Assembly (NCBI GenBank): GCA_963841855.1
Contig: CAWJEJ010000005.1
Location: 310,001-374,000 of the forward strand
Source of the DNA: CAXBBB01 sp963841855
Lineage (GTDB): Bacteria > Bacteroidota > Rhodothermia > Rhodothermales > BA12
DNA length: 64,000 nt
Direction of reading: 5' to 3'
Shown: in pieces, positions 15,681-24,960 of the stretch
Layout: each line of letters begins with the position of its first letter
Numbering within the stretch: position 1 is the stretch's first letter
Position numbers and translations under genes: made by a program
Notes under the pieces: generated by a model
Database searches by the model: none
What the model was told of the DNA's origin: nothing
The model's input: the letters and a program-made list of their open reading frames with translations, nothing else

Positions 15681-18095
15681 TCACTCCGCCGAAGTCAGTC
15701 GCGGATCGTCCGGCTCGGTCGTCAGGTGTAGGTCGTAGTACTCGAACGCGGTGAACGCGGGCAGATGCAAGTCGTAGAGCGACGAGAACGGATTGCCGCT
15801 TTGTCCGCCGGGGTAGATGCCCCAAGCTTGGGGAGTGCCCGATCCAAAGTCAACGACGACGCGCCACGAAGCGCTGTGGGTCGTGCGCAGGCCGCGCGCC
15901 GGAGAGAGCGTCGAGGCGAAGCCGGGATACTCGACGGGGCCGCGCCAGAACGGGCGAAGTGCGTCGCTTTCGGTGATGTGGCGGAAGACGACGGCGTGGT
16001 GATCGCCCCAGCGCCAGGCGGTCGTGTCGGCTCCGTAGCGCGCGTCCAGGCTGTCGGCGGCGCGGTTCAGGGTCAGCGCGAGAATGGCGGGTGCGTCTTC
16101 GCGCTCGGGCGTGGATTCGTTGTCGAACCAGGGACTGTCTGGGCTTTCGGCGTAGAGCCAGGGGAAAATGCCTTCGCTCGGAGTGCGTTTGAGCTCGGGC
16201 TCGTCCCACGTCAGATCATCGAGCATCCGAGTGAACACGTAGTAGGCCAGCGGCGCAGATCGGTCGTTGTCGGCGTCTCCGTTCCACGCAAGAAGCATCT
16301 GGCGCAGGTCGAGCGCGCGTGGCGACAGCGTCTGGGCGTCGAGATCGGCCATGAGCGGTGAGAGCAGATCGTGCTCGACGACGTGCACGTCGCTCTGGTA
16401 GCGTTTGAAGTCGTCGGCCGAGTGCGTCGGCTGGGCGCGCAGCAGGCTGTCTATCCTCAGGGGCCGCATCTCGGATTGCCAGTTTTGGCCCAGATAGTAG
16501 GGATAGTTGGCTCCGGCGAGCATCTGATTGGTCGACTGCAAGAAGCCATCGGTGGCGGCATCGCGGAACGGCAGATCGTCAAACGGAATGCGCCCGATCC
16601 ACGCCGAGTCGGCCGTCGTTCCGTCCTGCACGCCCCACGCGACGCCAACGGATCGGATCGGCACGTGGCCGGTCGAGCGGATGCGGACGGTGCCGTCGAC
16701 GCTCGCATAGGCGATGTTTTGCATCGGCGTGTCCCACAGCCTCGTGGCGTCGTCGAACTCGGCGCTCGTTCTGGCCGTGTTCATGCCCCACAGCGCGGCC
16801 ATCGTGCGGTTGCGCTCGTGAGCGGTCCACTTCATCGCCAGCGCCTCGCCGTCGCGCATCGTGACCGGCCCCAGATGGCTGAGGCGCAGCGTGTCAGCCA
16901 CTGCGTCGCCACCATTGACGTTGATGTCGGCGACCTCCATTACTAGGTCGCACCACTTCTCGCCGCAGCGGTACTGCTGCTCGTCGTCCGAGAGTTCGAG
17001 GCGAAACCAGTCGACTTGGTCGGCGGGCGCGTTGGTGAAGGCCCAGGCATGATGGGGCGTGAACGCTTCGACGGGCAGCGGCGCCCCGGGCACGGCGACG
17101 CCGTAGGTGTTGAGGTTGGGCGAGAGCATCCGCGCCTCGTACCAGATCGCGGGCAGCGTGAGCGAGAGGTGCATGTCGCCCGCCAGCAGCGCGCCGCCCG
17201 AGGCCGAGTGCGACGGCGCGACGGCCCAGTTGTTCGAGCCTTTGCCCATTCGCAAGCCCTCCCACATCGTCCCAGCCGTCATCTCGTGGACGCGTTGCAG
17301 GTACGCGCTCAGCCTGGGCGCGCGTGCGCCGGCAGGAATCGACGCGGACACCTGGTCCTGTCCCCACGACGGGTCGACGGGCGGACCCAGGCGGGCGTAG
17401 CGCGGAAAGAGCGTGTCGTAGTCGGCGGCAAGATCGTCGGCCATGTCTGCATAGCCGGGCCAGTCGCTGCCCGACGAGAGGTCGAAAGCCATGTACTGCA
17501 TCATGCGCAGGGTGTGAATCGGCGTCCACGGCTCGGGCGCGTAGCCGAGCAGTCGCATCTCGGCGGGATAGCCGGACGGGCTGAGGGCTGAGACGTAGGC
17601 GTTGACGCCCTGGGCGAACCACGTCAGCATCTCCAGTTCGAGGCCTCCCTCCTGCTGGATCGCCGCCCAGTTGCGCTGCGCGCCCCACTCCATGCCCGTA
17701 CCGCGCAGGTAGCGGTCCGTGCCGATGGCCGACGAGCCGACTGCCTCGCTGAGCCTGCCCGCCGCGACGCGCGCGACGAAGTCCATCTGAAACAGGCGGT
17801 CTTGAGCCGTCGCCCAGCCCAGCGCGCGCACGGCATCGGCGTCCGTCTCGGCAAAGATGTGCGGCACGCCCCGTGCGTCGCGCACGATGGTGACGGCGGC
17901 ATCCATCTCGTCCACATCGGGTTGGGCGCGCTCGGCATCCGCCATGCGCGCCGTGTGATACAGGCCGTCTGCCGGGTCGAGCATGAGGCCCAGTGGCGGG
18001 ATCAAACCGACGCCCACCAATCCAATCCAGACCAACGCGATCAGCGCAGCCAGCGAGGTGATGAGGAGAATCAGAGAGCGCGTGCGAGAGGTCAT
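15681..18095 (-). CDS. Penicillin acylase family protein (Ntn hydrolase)
   Basis: An 804-residue secreted or membrane-anchored penicillin acylase-type amidase. The family makes one precursor that cuts itself; the new N-terminal serine of the beta chain is the nucleophile. The N-terminal hydrophobic helix (about residues 7-38) is a signal or anchor. The alpha region has PHIFAETDADAVRALG and AQDRLFQMD. The cleavage and nucleophile site is GKGSNNWAV, with the serine near residue 287. Family members act on penicillins, acyl-homoserine lactones or other amides; the substrate here is unknown. ATG at 18095 shares its A with the TGA of the ParA gene (TGATG), so the two are translationally coupled. 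Confidence 0.92.
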   Translation of the reverse strand: MTSRTRSLILLITSLAALIALVWIGLVGVGLIPPLGLMLDPADGLYHTARMADAERAQPDVDEMDAAVTIVRDARGVPHIFAETDADAVRALGWATAQDRLFQMDFVARVAAGRLSEAVGSSAIGTDRYLRGTGMEWGAQRNWAAIQQEGGLELEMLTWFAQGVNAYVSALSPSGYPAEMRLLGYAPEPWTPIHTLRMMQYMAFDLSSGSDWPGYADMADDLAADYDTLFPRYARLGPPVDPSWGQDQVSASIPAGARAPRLSAYLQRVHEMTAGTMWEGLRMGKGSNNWAVAPSHSASGGALLAGDMHLSLTLPAIWYEARMLSPNLNTYGVAVPGAPLPVEAFTPHHAWAFTNAPADQVDWFRLELSDDEQQYRCGEKWCDLVMEVADINVNGGDAVADTLRLSHLGPVTMRDGEALAMKWTAHERNRTMAALWGMNTARTSAEFDDATRLWDTPMQNIAYASVDGTVRIRSTGHVPIRSVGVAWGVQDGTTADSAWIGRIPFDDLPFRDAATDGFLQSTNQMLAGANYPYYLGQNWQSEMRPLRIDSLLRAQPTHSADDFKRYQSDVHVVEHDLLSPLMADLDAQTLSPRALDLRQMLLAWNGDADNDRSAPLAYYVFTRMLDDLTWDEPELKRTPSEGIFPWLYAESPDSPWFDNESTPEREDAPAILALTLNRAADSLDARYGADTTAWRWGDHHAVVFRHITESDALRPFWRGPVEYPGFASTLSPARGLRTTHSASWRVVVDFGSGTPQAWGIYPGGQSGNPFSSLYDLHLPAFTAFEYYDLHLTTEPDDPRLTSAE

Positions 18096-18958
18096 CACAG
18101 GATAGAGTCGGCGTAGGTAGGCGGATCCGTCGTCGGCACGTCGCCCGACTTGAGGCGAGCGTGGAGTTCGGCCGACCGCCCGCGTACGTCGGTGTGCAAG
18201 CCGCCCTTTCGAATGATGTGCAGGATTTCGTCGGCGGCGTTGGCATAGTTGCGCGGCCCGCGCGCCGTCGGCGAGCCGTCGAACGCCGTCTTGCCGACGC
18301 CGTGCTGACGCGACAGCTCGGTAGAGGTGCGGATCATCGACTTGAGCACGCAGGGTCCATAATGCTCTTTGACGAGCGTGCGGTAGGCGTTGTGCGTCCC
18401 CTTACGCGCGTCGACCTGGGTGAACAGGAACATCGGATCGGTCAGCTGCGGATTGAGCTTGTGTTGGACAGTCCGGATCGTCTGGAACGTCTGCTCGGCG
18501 CCCAGCACGGGTTGATGCTCGGGCGTGACCGGGATGACGACGAAGCGCGACGCCACCAGCGCGTTGAGGCTATAGACCGTAACGGCGGCGGCGGTGTCGA
18601 ACAGGACGACGTCGTACTCGGGCGCGTTCTTGAGTGCCTCCTTGGCGTAGAGCACGTCGGTCGGCTTGGTCAGCTGGCGCATCGCGTGCGTCATTTTGCT
18701 CGACGACGGCAGCAGGTCGAAGCCGCTCGCCCGGACGATGGGCACCGTGGAGAGGTCGAAGTTGGGATCGAAGAGCGTGAGCGACGACGCCGTCACGTCA
18801 GGCTCGTCGATGTCGAGCAGACGCGTCAGGAAGCCTTGCGGGTCGAGGTCGACGACGAGGGTGCGCAGTCCGCTCAGGCCGAGAGCGGCGGCGAGGTGAG
18901 CGGCAGTCGTCGTCTTCCCCGTCCCTCCCTTGTGGTTACAGATGGATAGAACGATCAT
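18095..18958 (-). CDS. ParA/MinD-type ATPase (orphan)
   Basis: A 287-residue P-loop ATPase of the ParA/Soj group. The deviant Walker A is KGGTGKTT (residues 10-17); LVVDLDPQG and VVLFDTAAAVTVYS are the other nucleotide motifs. It lacks an N-terminal DNA-binding domain, and no ParB-type gene or parS site is adjacent, so it is an orphan. Such ParAs place chromosomes, plasmids or other cargo. The only coupled neighbour is the penicillin acylase gene (TGATG overlap). Confidence is high for the family, low for the cargo. Confidence 0.9.
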   Translation of the reverse strand: MIVLSICNHKGGTGKTTTAAHLAAALGLSGLRTLVVDLDPQGFLTRLLDIDEPDVTASSLTLFDPNFDLSTVPIVRASGFDLLPSSSKMTHAMRQLTKPTDVLYAKEALKNAPEYDVVLFDTAAAVTVYSLNALVASRFVVIPVTPEHQPVLGAEQTFQTIRTVQHKLNPQLTDPMFLFTQVDARKGTHNAYRTLVKEHYGPCVLKSMIRTSTELSRQHGVGKTAFDGSPTARGPRNYANAADEILHIIRKGGLHTDVRGRSAELHARLKSGDVPTTDPPTYADSIL

Positions 18959-19033
18959 TCAGCGGTGGGCGTGCAAAGCTCGCAAACTACGCCCTCGGGG
19001 CCGTACCCTGAACACGCTCGCCATTTCCGCCCC

Positions 19034-19627
19034 ATGCCGCTTTCCGTTCCGCTCGTTCTGGCGTCCGCGTCGCCGCGCAGGCGCGCGCTGCTGCCGCTAC
19101 TCGGCTACGACTTCACCGTCCACGCGGCCCAGGTCGACGAGACGCCTCCAGTCGGCATCGAGCCCAGCGCTCTGGTGCTGCACTTGGCAATGGAAAAAGC
19201 CGCCGCCGTCGCGCACGAACGTCCCGACGCGCTCGTCGTGGGGTCGGATACCATCGTCGTGCTCGACGGCGAGATCCTGGGCAAGCCGTCCGGCGCCGCC
19301 AATGCGCGTGCCATGCTGCGCCGCCTTTCGGGCCAGCGCCACACCGTGCTGACTGGACTGGCATTGGTCCACTCAGGGTCGGGCAGGCGCGAGACGGCCC
19401 ACGAAGCCGTCGACGTCTATTTCGGCGATCTGACAGACGATGCCATCTCGGCTTACGTCGACAGCGGATCTCCGATGGACAAGGCCGGAGCCTATGGCAT
19501 CCAGGACGACCGAGGTGCCCTGTTCGTCCGCCGCATCGAAGGCGACTACTACGCCGTCGTCGGCCTGCCGGTCTACCGCCTCAACCGCATGATCGAACGC
19601 CACTTCTCCGACCTGATCCGCCCGTGA
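19034..19627 (+). CDS. maf: Maf-type nucleoside triphosphate pyrophosphatase
   Basis: A 197-residue Maf/YhdE-type protein. The family hydrolyses non-canonical or modified nucleoside triphosphates and can delay cell division when overproduced in some bacteria. Motifs are LASASPRRR near the N-terminus, GSDTIVVLDGEILGKP in the middle, and GSPMDKAGAYGIQD in the last third. The start at 19034 puts LASASPRR at its usual place. The stop overlaps the GTG of the next gene, giving a coupled pair. Confidence 0.92.
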   Translation: MPLSVPLVLASASPRRRALLPLLGYDFTVHAAQVDETPPVGIEPSALVLHLAMEKAAAVAHERPDALVVGSDTIVVLDGEILGKPSGAANARAMLRRLSGQRHTVLTGLALVHSGSGRRETAHEAVDVYFGDLTDDAISAYVDSGSPMDKAGAYGIQDDRGALFVRRIEGDYYAVVGLPVYRLNRMIERHFSDLIRP

Positions 19628-20370
19628 GCCACACTCTAGATCCTGCCCTCTCGAACGTCCGCGTGACGCTGCTCCAGGCGCGCGCCGAGCCCTACATCCA
19701 GCAGCAGGAAGTCGACTGCTTCGCCGAGCGATCGGGCATCTCGGGCGATCAGATCACGACCGTCAGCGTGCTCACCGACGACCTGACCGTCGCATTGCTG
19801 GACGACTGCGACGCGCTCATGATCGGCGGGGCGGGCGCGTTCGACGCGTGGCGCGATTACGACTGGATGCCGGACCTGCTCGCCCTGGCGCAGTCGGCGG
19901 TGCAGCGCAAACTGCCGACGTTCGGAAGCTGCTGGGGTCACCAGGTGCTGGCGCGCGCGCTGGGCGGCGAAGTCCGGCACGACGGCGCCAAAGCCGAGAT
20001 GGGCACGTGCTACGTCGACCTGACCGATGCCGGAGCCGCCGATCCGCTGCTGGGTACGCTTCCGCGCCGCTTCCTCGCCAACCAGGGCCACCACGACCGC
20101 GTCACCGCTCTGCCGCCCAGCGTCATTGAACTGGCGATTTCGGACACGCAGCCGCACCAGTCGTTTCGCCTGCCCGACGCTCCGGTCTTCGGCACCCAGT
20201 TTCACCCCGAACTGGACGCCGCACGCGAGCGCGAGCGCCTGATTTTCTACCGCGATCACTATCCCGAAGGCGGAGACGACGCCGCATTTGCCGCTACCCT
20301 CGCCGCTCTCCACGACACGACCCACGCCGACGATCTGCTGCGAACGTTTCTGCGGTTGTACGCTGCGTGA
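19624..20370 (+). CDS. Class I glutamine amidotransferase-like protein
   Basis: A 248-residue protein with a full class I GATase triad: Cys103 in FGSCWGHQ, and His194 with Glu196 in QFHPEL. The domain hydrolyses glutamine to pass ammonia to a partner or acts on a gamma-glutamyl compound. No synthetase gene is near. It may be a stand-alone GATase1 of the GMP-synthase-like or gamma-glutamyl hydrolase-like type. GTG at 19624 overlaps the maf stop. The downstream PAP2 gene is convergent. Confidence 0.88.
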   Translation: MSHTLDPALSNVRVTLLQARAEPYIQQQEVDCFAERSGISGDQITTVSVLTDDLTVALLDDCDALMIGGAGAFDAWRDYDWMPDLLALAQSAVQRKLPTFGSCWGHQVLARALGGEVRHDGAKAEMGTCYVDLTDAGAADPLLGTLPRRFLANQGHHDRVTALPPSVIELAISDTQPHQSFRLPDAPVFGTQFHPELDAARERERLIFYRDHYPEGGDDAAFAATLAALHDTTHADDLLRTFLRLYAA

Positions 20371-20384
20371 CGGGCAGGGCAGAA

Positions 20385-21065
20385 TCAGAGCCGTAGGCGC
20401 AGGCTGAAAACTGGCACCTCGACTCCCAGTCCGTCCGGCAGCAGCACGTGGACAATCGCCGCCGTCGTGAAGCCGACGGCAGCGCCCGCGAGCACGTCTG
20501 AGGGATAGTGGACACCCTGACGCACCCTCGCCCACGCTATCGAGGTGGCCCATGCGTAGGCGGGAATCGTGACGTACCACAGGTCGATGCTCAGCGCGAG
20601 CGACGTGGCGGCCGTGAAGGCCAGCGTGGCGTGGCCGCTGGGGAAGCTGCCGTTGTCGCGCGTGAGCACCAGGCTGTCGAGGATCGACCCGCGCCGATCG
20701 ACCAGGCCTGAGCGAAAGGGACGCGGGCGCGCCTGAGAGCGCTTGAGCACCCACACCAGTCCCGTCGAGGCGACCTGAGAAATCGCCACCCGAACGGCCG
20801 GACGCAGATCGCCGTTGCTGGCGGCGCCATAGACGCTCAAGCCGAATGGAATCGCCACAAACGTCGCGTAGGACAGATCGTCGACTTTGCCCAGCGCGAG
20901 ACTACCGTACGGATTGCCATACGCCCACATCAAGAGGTCGATGTCGCGCTGGAGCGCGTCGGGGTCGCAGGCCAGGCGGCCGCATGAAGGCAGATTCAGC
21001 GTGTCGGGCGCCTGAGCCGCTAGCGGTGCGGCCAGCACGAGCAGCCCCATCCATGCCGTATACAT
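20385..21065 (-). CDS. PAP2 family phosphatase, membrane
   Basis: A 226-residue protein with an N-terminal signal sequence (AAPLAAQA at about residues 15-20) and several hydrophobic segments. The three acid phosphatase motifs are visible: KRSQARPRP (KX6RP-like), GSFPSGHATLAF (PSGH), and ARVRQGVHYPSDVLAG (RX5HX3D). The family includes lipid phosphatases such as those acting on undecaprenyl pyrophosphate or phosphatidic acid. The ATG at 21065 starts the signal peptide; upstream in-frame codons belong to the SPOR gene region. Confidence 0.88.
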   Translation of the reverse strand: MYTAWMGLLVLAAPLAAQAPDTLNLPSCGRLACDPDALQRDIDLLMWAYGNPYGSLALGKVDDLSYATFVAIPFGLSVYGAASNGDLRPAVRVAISQVASTGLVWVLKRSQARPRPFRSGLVDRRGSILDSLVLTRDNGSFPSGHATLAFTAATSLALSIDLWYVTIPAYAWATSIAWARVRQGVHYPSDVLAGAAVGFTTAAIVHVLLPDGLGVEVPVFSLRLRL

Positions 21066-21075
21066 CAACCGCACG

Positions 21076-21603
21076 TCACTTGGCGAGTACGGTGACGCGG
21101 TCCTGGACGAGTAGCGCTTGGGGGAAGCGCGCGCGTAGGGTGCGGAGAGCGGTGTTGGCGGCCTCGCGCGTGCCGTAATTGCCAACACGCACCCGGTAGT
21201 AGGGAGCGCGGAAAACGGTGTAGACTTCGGGCGTGCCCTGATGGCGGCTGTTCCACCACGCGACGGCCTCGGTGACCCGCGCGTCGGCGTCGGCCTTGTC
21301 AGTCGACTGGTAAACCTGGACCCGGTAGCCCTGAACCGTTTGACGCGTGCCCGGCTCGATCTGAGGTGTCGCGTAGGTGCCGTCGAGTAGACGCTCGGGT
21401 ACGTCGTGCCGAGGACCTTGGTCGGTCGTCGCTGCTGCCTGTCCCTCGCGGTACGGACGTTCGTCGAAGGTCTCGTAGGCCGAGTGGTCGATCTGCTGAG
21501 GGAGGGGCAGCGCGTTCTCGTCGCGGCGGTCGTCGGCGGCCTCGCGCGTGGACGAGCACGCCGTGACGGTCAGCAGGAGGAGAAGCGGGGCGATCAGGCG
21601 CAT
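21076..21603 (-). CDS. SPOR domain lipoprotein
   Basis: A 175-residue lipoprotein. The signal peptide ends in a lipobox (TVTACSS). The C-terminal region (about residues 100-172) is a SPOR domain with VQGYRVQVYQS and FRAPYYRVRVGNYGTREAA, which binds denuded peptidoglycan. The middle is charged and probably unstructured. ATG at 21603 is preferred because it begins the signal peptide. It precedes the PAP2 gene on the same strand with a 10-base gap; both fit an envelope role. Confidence 0.85.
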   Translation of the reverse strand: MRLIAPLLLLLTVTACSSTREAADDRRDENALPLPQQIDHSAYETFDERPYREGQAAATTDQGPRHDVPERLLDGTYATPQIEPGTRQTVQGYRVQVYQSTDKADADARVTEAVAWWNSRHQGTPEVYTVFRAPYYRVRVGNYGTREAANTALRTLRARFPQALLVQDRVTVLAK

Positions 21604-21649
21604 GGCGATGGGCAGAGCAGGAGAACAGGGGGAAAGGGTGCGACCGGGC

Positions 21650-22519
21650 TCAATAGTCCGAAGTGGACGTGAGGCCGCTGACGATGGCGACGCTGGCGCT
21701 GGCGCCGATGCGCGACGCGCCGCTGGCGACCATCGCCTCGACGTCGCCTGCCGAGCGGACGCCGCCCGACGCCTTGACGCCCATCCGGTCACCGACGACG
21801 CGCCGCATCAGCGCGACGTCGTTCTGAGTTGCACCGCCCTTGTTGAAACCGGTCGACGTTTTAACGAAGTCGGCTCCGGCGTTCTGAGCGAGCACGCACG
21901 CAATCACTTTTTCTTCGTCGGTGAGCAGTACGGTTTCCAGGATCACCTTGACCAATGCCGGGCGCGCCGCACGCGGCCCTTTGGCGGCCTCGACGACGGC
22001 TCGAATGTCGCGCTCGACGGCGTCGGTGTCGCCGCTCTTGAGCAGGCCGATGGCCAGCACCATGTCGATCTCAGTCGCCCCATCGCGGATGGCGCCTTCG
22101 GTCTCGGCGGCCTTGATCTGGCTCGTCGTCGCCCCCAGTGGGAAGCCAACAACCGTACAGATGGCGACGGGGCTGCCCGAGAGCAGCCGGGCCGAACGTG
22201 CAACGTGGACCGGATTGACGCAGACCGAGGCGAAGCAGTGCGTTCTGGCTTCGGCGCACAGCGTTTCGATCTGATCGACGGTCGTCTCGGCTTTGAGCGC
22301 CGTGTGGTCGATCATGCGTGCCATCGGAGGCGCCAGCGCGCACGCGTCGGCAAACTGCTGATCCGACTCGCGCCGGACGCCCATCCGCGCGGCACCGGCA
22401 GCCACCATCCGCTCGACGGCGTCGTGAAGCGATCGGTCTGCAGCGGGAAGCGAATCCGAGGCACGGCCGTAGCGGGCTTCGAGGCGTTGTGCGAGGGCGT
22501 CGCGTTGCGAGGGCTGCAT
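21650..22519 (-). CDS. deoC: Deoxyribose-phosphate aldolase DeoC
   Basis: A 289-residue class I aldolase that splits 2-deoxyribose 5-phosphate into acetaldehyde and glyceraldehyde 3-phosphate. Schiff-base Lys220 lies in ADFVKTSTGF; Lys249 is in GVKASGGVRS; the substrate region includes GFPLGATTSQIKAAE. The catalytic core starts near residue 65 (MARMIDHTALK); the first about 60 residues are an extension with no clear motif, longer than in E. coli DeoC. No nucleoside phosphorylase gene is adjacent. Confidence 0.95.
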   Translation of the reverse strand: MQPSQRDALAQRLEARYGRASDSLPAADRSLHDAVERMVAAGAARMGVRRESDQQFADACALAPPMARMIDHTALKAETTVDQIETLCAEARTHCFASVCVNPVHVARSARLLSGSPVAICTVVGFPLGATTSQIKAAETEGAIRDGATEIDMVLAIGLLKSGDTDAVERDIRAVVEAAKGPRAARPALVKVILETVLLTDEEKVIACVLAQNAGADFVKTSTGFNKGGATQNDVALMRRVVGDRMGVKASGGVRSAGDVEAMVASGASRIGASASVAIVSGLTSTSDY

Positions 22520-22552
22520 GGCGCGGAGAGAGGAATGACGGATAAATCAGCC

Positions 22553-23055
22553 CTAAAAGTACGCCGTCGGCCCGAGCGCGCGTGTGCAGAATGCCGGAGT
22601 TGACAGCGTTTGCCGGGTCCGTTTCGGTTCTCGCCACGTAGTCGCATAGATCCACCAGTCGGGAGCAACCTGGGTCAGCGCTACGGATTCTCGCTTCGGC
22701 CACTTGCTCTCATAGTGGGGAGACGGGCCAGCGGAGACGTACAGCGGGCTTGAATAGCTGCCTGGGAAGGCTTCGAATGCAAAAGCAACGCGTCTCTCCT
22801 GCCGCTCTAGATGTACGACGCCGACATCGATCATGCGCTCGCGCACGTCTTTGTAAGCCGCAACCGAAACACCGGCCGGGTCCAACGCGGCAGTAAGCGC
22901 GATCGCCCTGTCAAGATTGCGACCCAGTGCTCGACTTGGGGAGCGAGGTCGCGCAGAGCAGTCTCTCGCCGTGCGAAGTAGAGACGATCTCCGGCTGTGC
23001 TGAGCGAACTCGTCGTCCATTGCGGGAAACCGCCAAACGAAGACGGATAGTGCAC
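22553..23055 (-). pseudogene. Unrecognised protein with a possible frameshift
   Basis: Two overlapping minus frames share one coding-like stretch. One frame (GTG at 23055 onward) starts MHYPSSFGG and reads coherently to VEHWVAILT. The other (22553-23020) reads coherently from about GRNLDRAIALTAALD to its end TAYF, but looks shadow-like before that. Joining them near 22920-22935 would give one protein of roughly 165 residues. This suggests a frameshift or sequencing error. Alternatively only the second frame is real, starting at ATG 23020. No family is recognised. Confidence 0.4.
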
Positions 23056-23125
23056 CTAGCGTCGGCCGATCGCGAAGACGCCGCGCCGCCAGTCTCCGCG
23101 GGATCAGCCGACGGCTGCGCGCCTA

Positions 23126-24013
23126 TCAGTTGACGAGAGCGCCGTAGACCGATGAGCGGGTCGGGTCTAGCGTCAGCAGTAGCGCGTAGGCCTGACTAGA
23201 CTGCGCCGAGCGGCTCAGCATGCCCACGATGGCGCTCGATTTGGTGTCGAAGAAAATGTCGAGCACGTAGGGATTGGCCACCTGGTCCGAGACGCCTTCG
23301 AACGATTGGAGCGCCGCCAGGACAGACGCCCGGGCGACTTCCGGATCCTCGATGAACGTGTCTATTCCCAGGCGGTGGACGGCGTAGTAGGCCTGGCGCA
23401 CGGGCAGGTAGCGCGGATCGGTCATCTCCTGGGCAATCTGCGAGCGCGTCCGATCCGCTCCGAACGAGGTCCACCCGCTGACGGCTTCGCCCTGAGCACG
23501 CGTCACGATGTCGAAGGCGCGCTCGAAAAAGGGCGTGCCTCCCAGCGGTGCGAACGAATCGTAGTCGTAGCCCAGAATCAGGTAGGCGTAGTAGTCGAGC
23601 AGCGCCGTGAGGCGGTCGACGCGGTTGGGATCGCGCGTCAGGCTCTGCCCCTGCACGTACTCGAACTCCCATCCCTCGTCGGCCACCTTGAGCATCGACG
23701 TCGTCTGCCGGGTGCCATAGATGGGCCGCTGCGACGTGACGACGAGGCGGGCGCGGTACGAGGTCTGCGTCGGACTATCGGTGAAAGCGATCTGCATGGC
23801 GCAGTCGATGCGCTCTATGTCTTCGACACGGTCATTCGTCCACCGCTGGTTGTTGAGGTACTCTTGCACCTCAATGGCGAACTGGTCGAGGAAATTGACA
23901 TCCGAGCGTTCCAGTTGGGCATAGTCGACGTTGACCCGGCAGAGCAGTTCTTGCGCGCCGACCGAGGGCGCGGCGGCCAGAGCGAGCAGGCAGGCGAGGG
24001 AGAGAAAACGCAT
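23126..24013 (-). CDS. DUF4835-like exported protein
   Basis: A 295-residue protein with a signal peptide (cleavage about residue 20, SVGAQ). The pattern matches DUF4835 proteins of Bacteroidota: CRVNVDYAQL after the signal, an N-terminal FAIEVQEYLNNQRWTND segment, DYYAYLILGYDYDSFAPLGG in the middle, and DTKSSAIVGMLSR near the end. The family is exported and its role is not settled; several members have been linked to gliding or type IX secretion by context only. ATG at 24013 starts the signal peptide. It is divergent from the PorV-like gene at 24127. Confidence 0.85.
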   Translation of the reverse strand: MRFLSLACLLALAAAPSVGAQELLCRVNVDYAQLERSDVNFLDQFAIEVQEYLNNQRWTNDRVEDIERIDCAMQIAFTDSPTQTSYRARLVVTSQRPIYGTRQTTSMLKVADEGWEFEYVQGQSLTRDPNRVDRLTALLDYYAYLILGYDYDSFAPLGGTPFFERAFDIVTRAQGEAVSGWTSFGADRTRSQIAQEMTDPRYLPVRQAYYAVHRLGIDTFIEDPEVARASVLAALQSFEGVSDQVANPYVLDIFFDTKSSAIVGMLSRSAQSSQAYALLLTLDPTRSSVYGALVN

Positions 24014-24126
24014 CAGGAGGGCGAGATTGGCGGTGGCGAAAGCTACGTCGCCGAGGCAGAGTGGTGCGGGCGTGGACAAAGCAGCGCGGCGGCTCTATTC
24101 TAGCAACGAATCAATTCGCCCGATCC

Positions 24127-24960
24127 GTGCGCACACTGCTCGCCCTGCTCCTCCTGGCTCTCACGCTCCCCGCCCAGGCGCAACCCGAACTCCAACAGGT
24201 CGGCGTGCAGATTCCGCTCGGACAAGGCGCGCGTGCGGCCGGACTGGGCGGCGCCGGACTGGCACTACAGGGCGACGGCTGGACGCGCGTCGGGGCGATG
24301 ATGCAGTGGACGCAGCCGGGTCTCACGCTCGGCGCAGAGCAGCGCTTCGGCCTGTCGGAACTACGCGAAGGATCGGCTCAGGTGGTTGCGCGGCGCGGCT
24401 ATACGACGCTGGGAATTCAGGCGGCCAGTTTCGGCAGCGAGGCGTTTCGCAGCTCGCAGTTCGGACTCATCGCCGCGCGCCGCCTCTTTCCTTCGCAGCC
24501 GCGCGCGCTGTCGATCGCACTCCGAGCCGACGCCGTCTCGATCTCGGCGGGAGGCGACTATGGCAACGGCATCGGATGGGGACTGAGTCCCAGCGTTTGG
24601 GCCGAAGTCACCTACGCGCTCTCGGTCGCTGTCGAAGCGCGCAACGTGATCTCGGGCGACGTGGCCGGCCGCGAGCCGCTGCCCGCCGACTTGCGCGCCG
24701 GAATCGCCTATCTCGCCTCCGATCGCCTGCGCCTGGTCGCCGATCTGGTCCACGACCCGGCTTTCGGACCGGCTGGGCACGTCGGAGCCGAAGTCCAGAT
24801 CGTCGATGTGCTCGTGGTGCGCGCAGGCGTCGGCACGGATCCGCAGCAGGTCGGGCTCGGCGCCGGACTGCGCATCGGTAACCTGCGCGCCGATCTGGCC
24901 GCGACGCGTCACCTGCTGCTGGGATGGTCGCCCTCGGTCGAAGTTGGCTGGTCGTGGTAG
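24127..24960 (+). CDS. PorV/PorQ-like outer membrane protein
   Basis: A 277-residue predicted outer membrane barrel. The GTG at 24127 begins a signal sequence (LLALLLLALTLPAQAQ). The mature N-terminus IPLGQGARAAGLGGAGLALQGD is the typical start of the UPF0164/PorV-PorQ type barrels. The rest is alternating strands ending in an aromatic W. PorV and PorQ are parts of T9SS-dependent surface attachment; this protein is shorter than PorV and could be a different relative. A longer frame begins at 24061, but the signal peptide is cleanest from 24127. Confidence 0.6.
   Translation: MRTLLALLLLALTLPAQAQPELQQVGVQIPLGQGARAAGLGGAGLALQGDGWTRVGAMMQWTQPGLTLGAEQRFGLSELREGSAQVVARRGYTTLGIQAASFGSEAFRSSQFGLIAARRLFPSQPRALSIALRADAVSISAGGDYGNGIGWGLSPSVWAEVTYALSVAVEARNVISGDVAGREPLPADLRAGIAYLASDRLRLVADLVHDPAFGPAGHVGAEVQIVDVLVVRAGVGTDPQQVGLGAGLRIGNLRADLAATRHLLLGWSPSVEVGWSW

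Noticed and set aside
16894..18246. Minus-strand frame of 450 codons overlapping the penicillin acylase and ParA
   Set aside because: Arg-rich out-of-phase translation of two well supported genes.
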